From: Pseudomonadota bacterium
GTDB taxonomy: Bacteria; Pseudomonadota; Alphaproteobacteria; Sphingomonadales; Sphingomonadaceae
Length of the DNA: 16,073 bases
Direction of reading: 5' to 3'
Assembly: GCA_023427285.1 (NCBI GenBank)
Contig: JAEZBH010000215.1
Coordinates: 1-16,073 of the forward strand
Every line of letters begins with the position of its first letter. The stretch's first letter is position 1. The notes beneath the pieces are model-generated. The model was not told the DNA's origin. It saw only the letters and a list, made by a program, of their open reading frames with translations, and did no database searches. Made by a program: the position numbers and the translations under genes. This document shows positions 15,181 through 16,073 of this stretch, piece by piece.

Positions 15181-16073
15181 CTACCCCTTGGCCTTGGTCT
15201 GACGCGGCGGCGGCCCGGCGCGCCGGTTCCACTCTGCCACGAACTCTTGCAGGCGGCTGGCTGGCAGCGGCGTTGAGCAAAGATAGCCCTGATAGCAGTT
15301 GCACCCCTCGCGGCTGAGGAGGTTGAGCTGGGCCTCGGTCTCGACGCCCTCGGCGATAACCCCGATGCCGAGCGAGCGGGCCAACTCCACAAGGCTGTGA
15401 ATGACGATGCGGTCCCGCTTGTGGCTGGTCAGATCGTTGATGAACTGCTTGTCCACCTTCAGACAATCAAGCGGCAGCGACTTGAGGTAGGCGAGCGAGG
15501 AATAGCCGGTGCCGAAGTCGTCGATGGCAATGCGAACCCCGCTGCTGCGCAGACGGCCCAGCGTGCGCGCGGCCACCTCCAGATTTTCAACGATGGCGGT
15601 CTCGGTCACTTCCAGCGTCAGGCGGGACGGCGCAACCCCTGCGTCGGCCAAGGCGTTCAGCACCAGCGTATCGAACGCCTCATCATGCAACTGCACAGCC
15701 GAGACGTTGACGGCCACCTGCAAATGCGCCCGCTCCGGATCGGTCCAGCCTGCAACTTCCGCCAATGCCAGCCGCAGGATGCTCTCATCGAACTGCGACA
15801 TAATCTCGGCGTTTTCCGCGATGGTCAGCAGCACATCCGGCGTGACGATCCCGTGCTGCGGATGCTCCCAGCGCACCAGGGTCTCAACGCCGATGATTCG
15901 CCCGGTCGGGATTTCCACCTGCGGCTGGAAGACCAGATCGAGGTGGCCGTTGACAAGAGCGCTGTGCAGGTCTGACTCGAGATTTGCCATCAGCGCGGTG
16001 GGCGATGCGTCCTGCGGATTGAAGACGTAAAGGCTGTTGGGTCCAAGCGACTTGGCGCGGCCCAGCGCAAGCC
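15181..16073 (-). CDS. GGDEF-EAL cyclic-di-GMP protein, C-terminal part
   Basis: The gene enters from the right edge; 297 codons including the stop are visible. The first residues (LALGRAKSLGPNSLYVFNPQ) are the typical end of a GGDEF domain, so the full protein is a GGDEF-EAL fusion and the internal ATG at 15990 is not the start. The EAL phosphodiesterase domain hydrolyses cyclic di-GMP. Its metal and catalytic residues appear intact: the Glu of ETLVRW (in place of EALVRW), Asn in AVNVSAVQL, Glu in EVTET, the Asp pair in DDFGTGYSS, Lys in DCLKVDKQF, and Glu in EGVETEAQ. The Ala-to-Thr change in the name motif leaves the metal-binding Glu, so activity is likely. The C-terminal tail after about residue 285 of the visible part is basic. 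Signal input domains, if any, lie outside the window. Confidence 0.93.
   Translation of the reverse strand, partial: LALGRAKSLGPNSLYVFNPQDASPTALMANLESDLHSALVNGHLDLVFQPQVEIPTGRIIGVETLVRWEHPQHGIVTPDVLLTIAENAEIMSQFDESILRLALAEVAGWTDPERAHLQVAVNVSAVQLHDEAFDTLVLNALADAGVAPSRLTLEVTETAIVENLEVAARTLGRLRSSGVRIAIDDFGTGYSSLAYLKSLPLDCLKVDKQFINDLTSHKRDRIVIHSLVELARSLGIGVIAEGVETEAQLNLLSREGCNCYQGYLCSTPLPASRLQEFVAEWNRRAGPPPRQTKAKG

Overview
This is a GC-rich stretch of a bacterial chromosome. It is most probably from an alphaproteobacterium of the Sphingomonadales type. The block recG / sdhE / mfd with a nearby DUF502 gene is a familiar alphaproteobacterial arrangement. The DUF2141, YghO-like acyltransferase and LptF/LptG genes around it fit sphingomonads. 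The genus assignment is an inference from gene content; no rRNA or tRNA gene is present to confirm it.

Layout. On the minus strand at the left (1-1802) are the start of a nucleotidyltransferase-like gene, a diacylglycerol-kinase-fold lipid kinase and a secreted DUF2141 protein. They read away from a short divergent promoter region (1803-1899). On the plus strand (1900-7711) is a tight row: lptF, lptG, a polysaccharide-flippase-like membrane protein, a YghO-like GNAT-fold protein and a DUF502 membrane protein. A gap of about 460 bases (7712-8174) then holds a hairpin element, a possible minus-strand promoter, a signal-peptide start that runs into a 106-bp dispersed palindromic repeat, and no clear intact gene. 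recG (minus) follows, divergent from sdhE and mfd (plus). After mfd comes a terminator-rich gap (14097-14398). The window closes with a DsbA/FrnE-type thioredoxin-fold oxidoreductase and the C-terminal part of a GGDEF-EAL cyclic-di-GMP protein, both on the minus strand.

How the genes may work together. Sphingomonads carry glycosphingolipids in the outer membrane in place of LPS. The left half combines a lipid kinase, a nucleotidyltransferase-like protein, an LptF/LptG permease pair not next to lptD, a flippase-like protein and a GNAT-fold protein resembling the acyltransferases used as bacterial ceramide synthases. My reading is that 1-7010 is part of a sphingolipid synthesis, headgroup-modification and export locus. 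This is a hypothesis drawn from families and synteny, not shown by the sequence alone. The right half is genome maintenance: RecG fork remodelling and Mfd transcription-coupled repair, with SdhE for flavinylation of succinate dehydrogenase.

Structure beyond genes. A hairpin of the form GGGGG-T..TATAA-CCCCC followed by a second C-tract lies just past the stop codon of four different genes, always in the gene's own direction: kinase, DUF502, mfd and the DsbA-like gene. A 17-bp tandem duplication sits exactly on the sdhE/mfd junction and seems to have shifted the mfd start codon. These two observations rest directly on the sequence.
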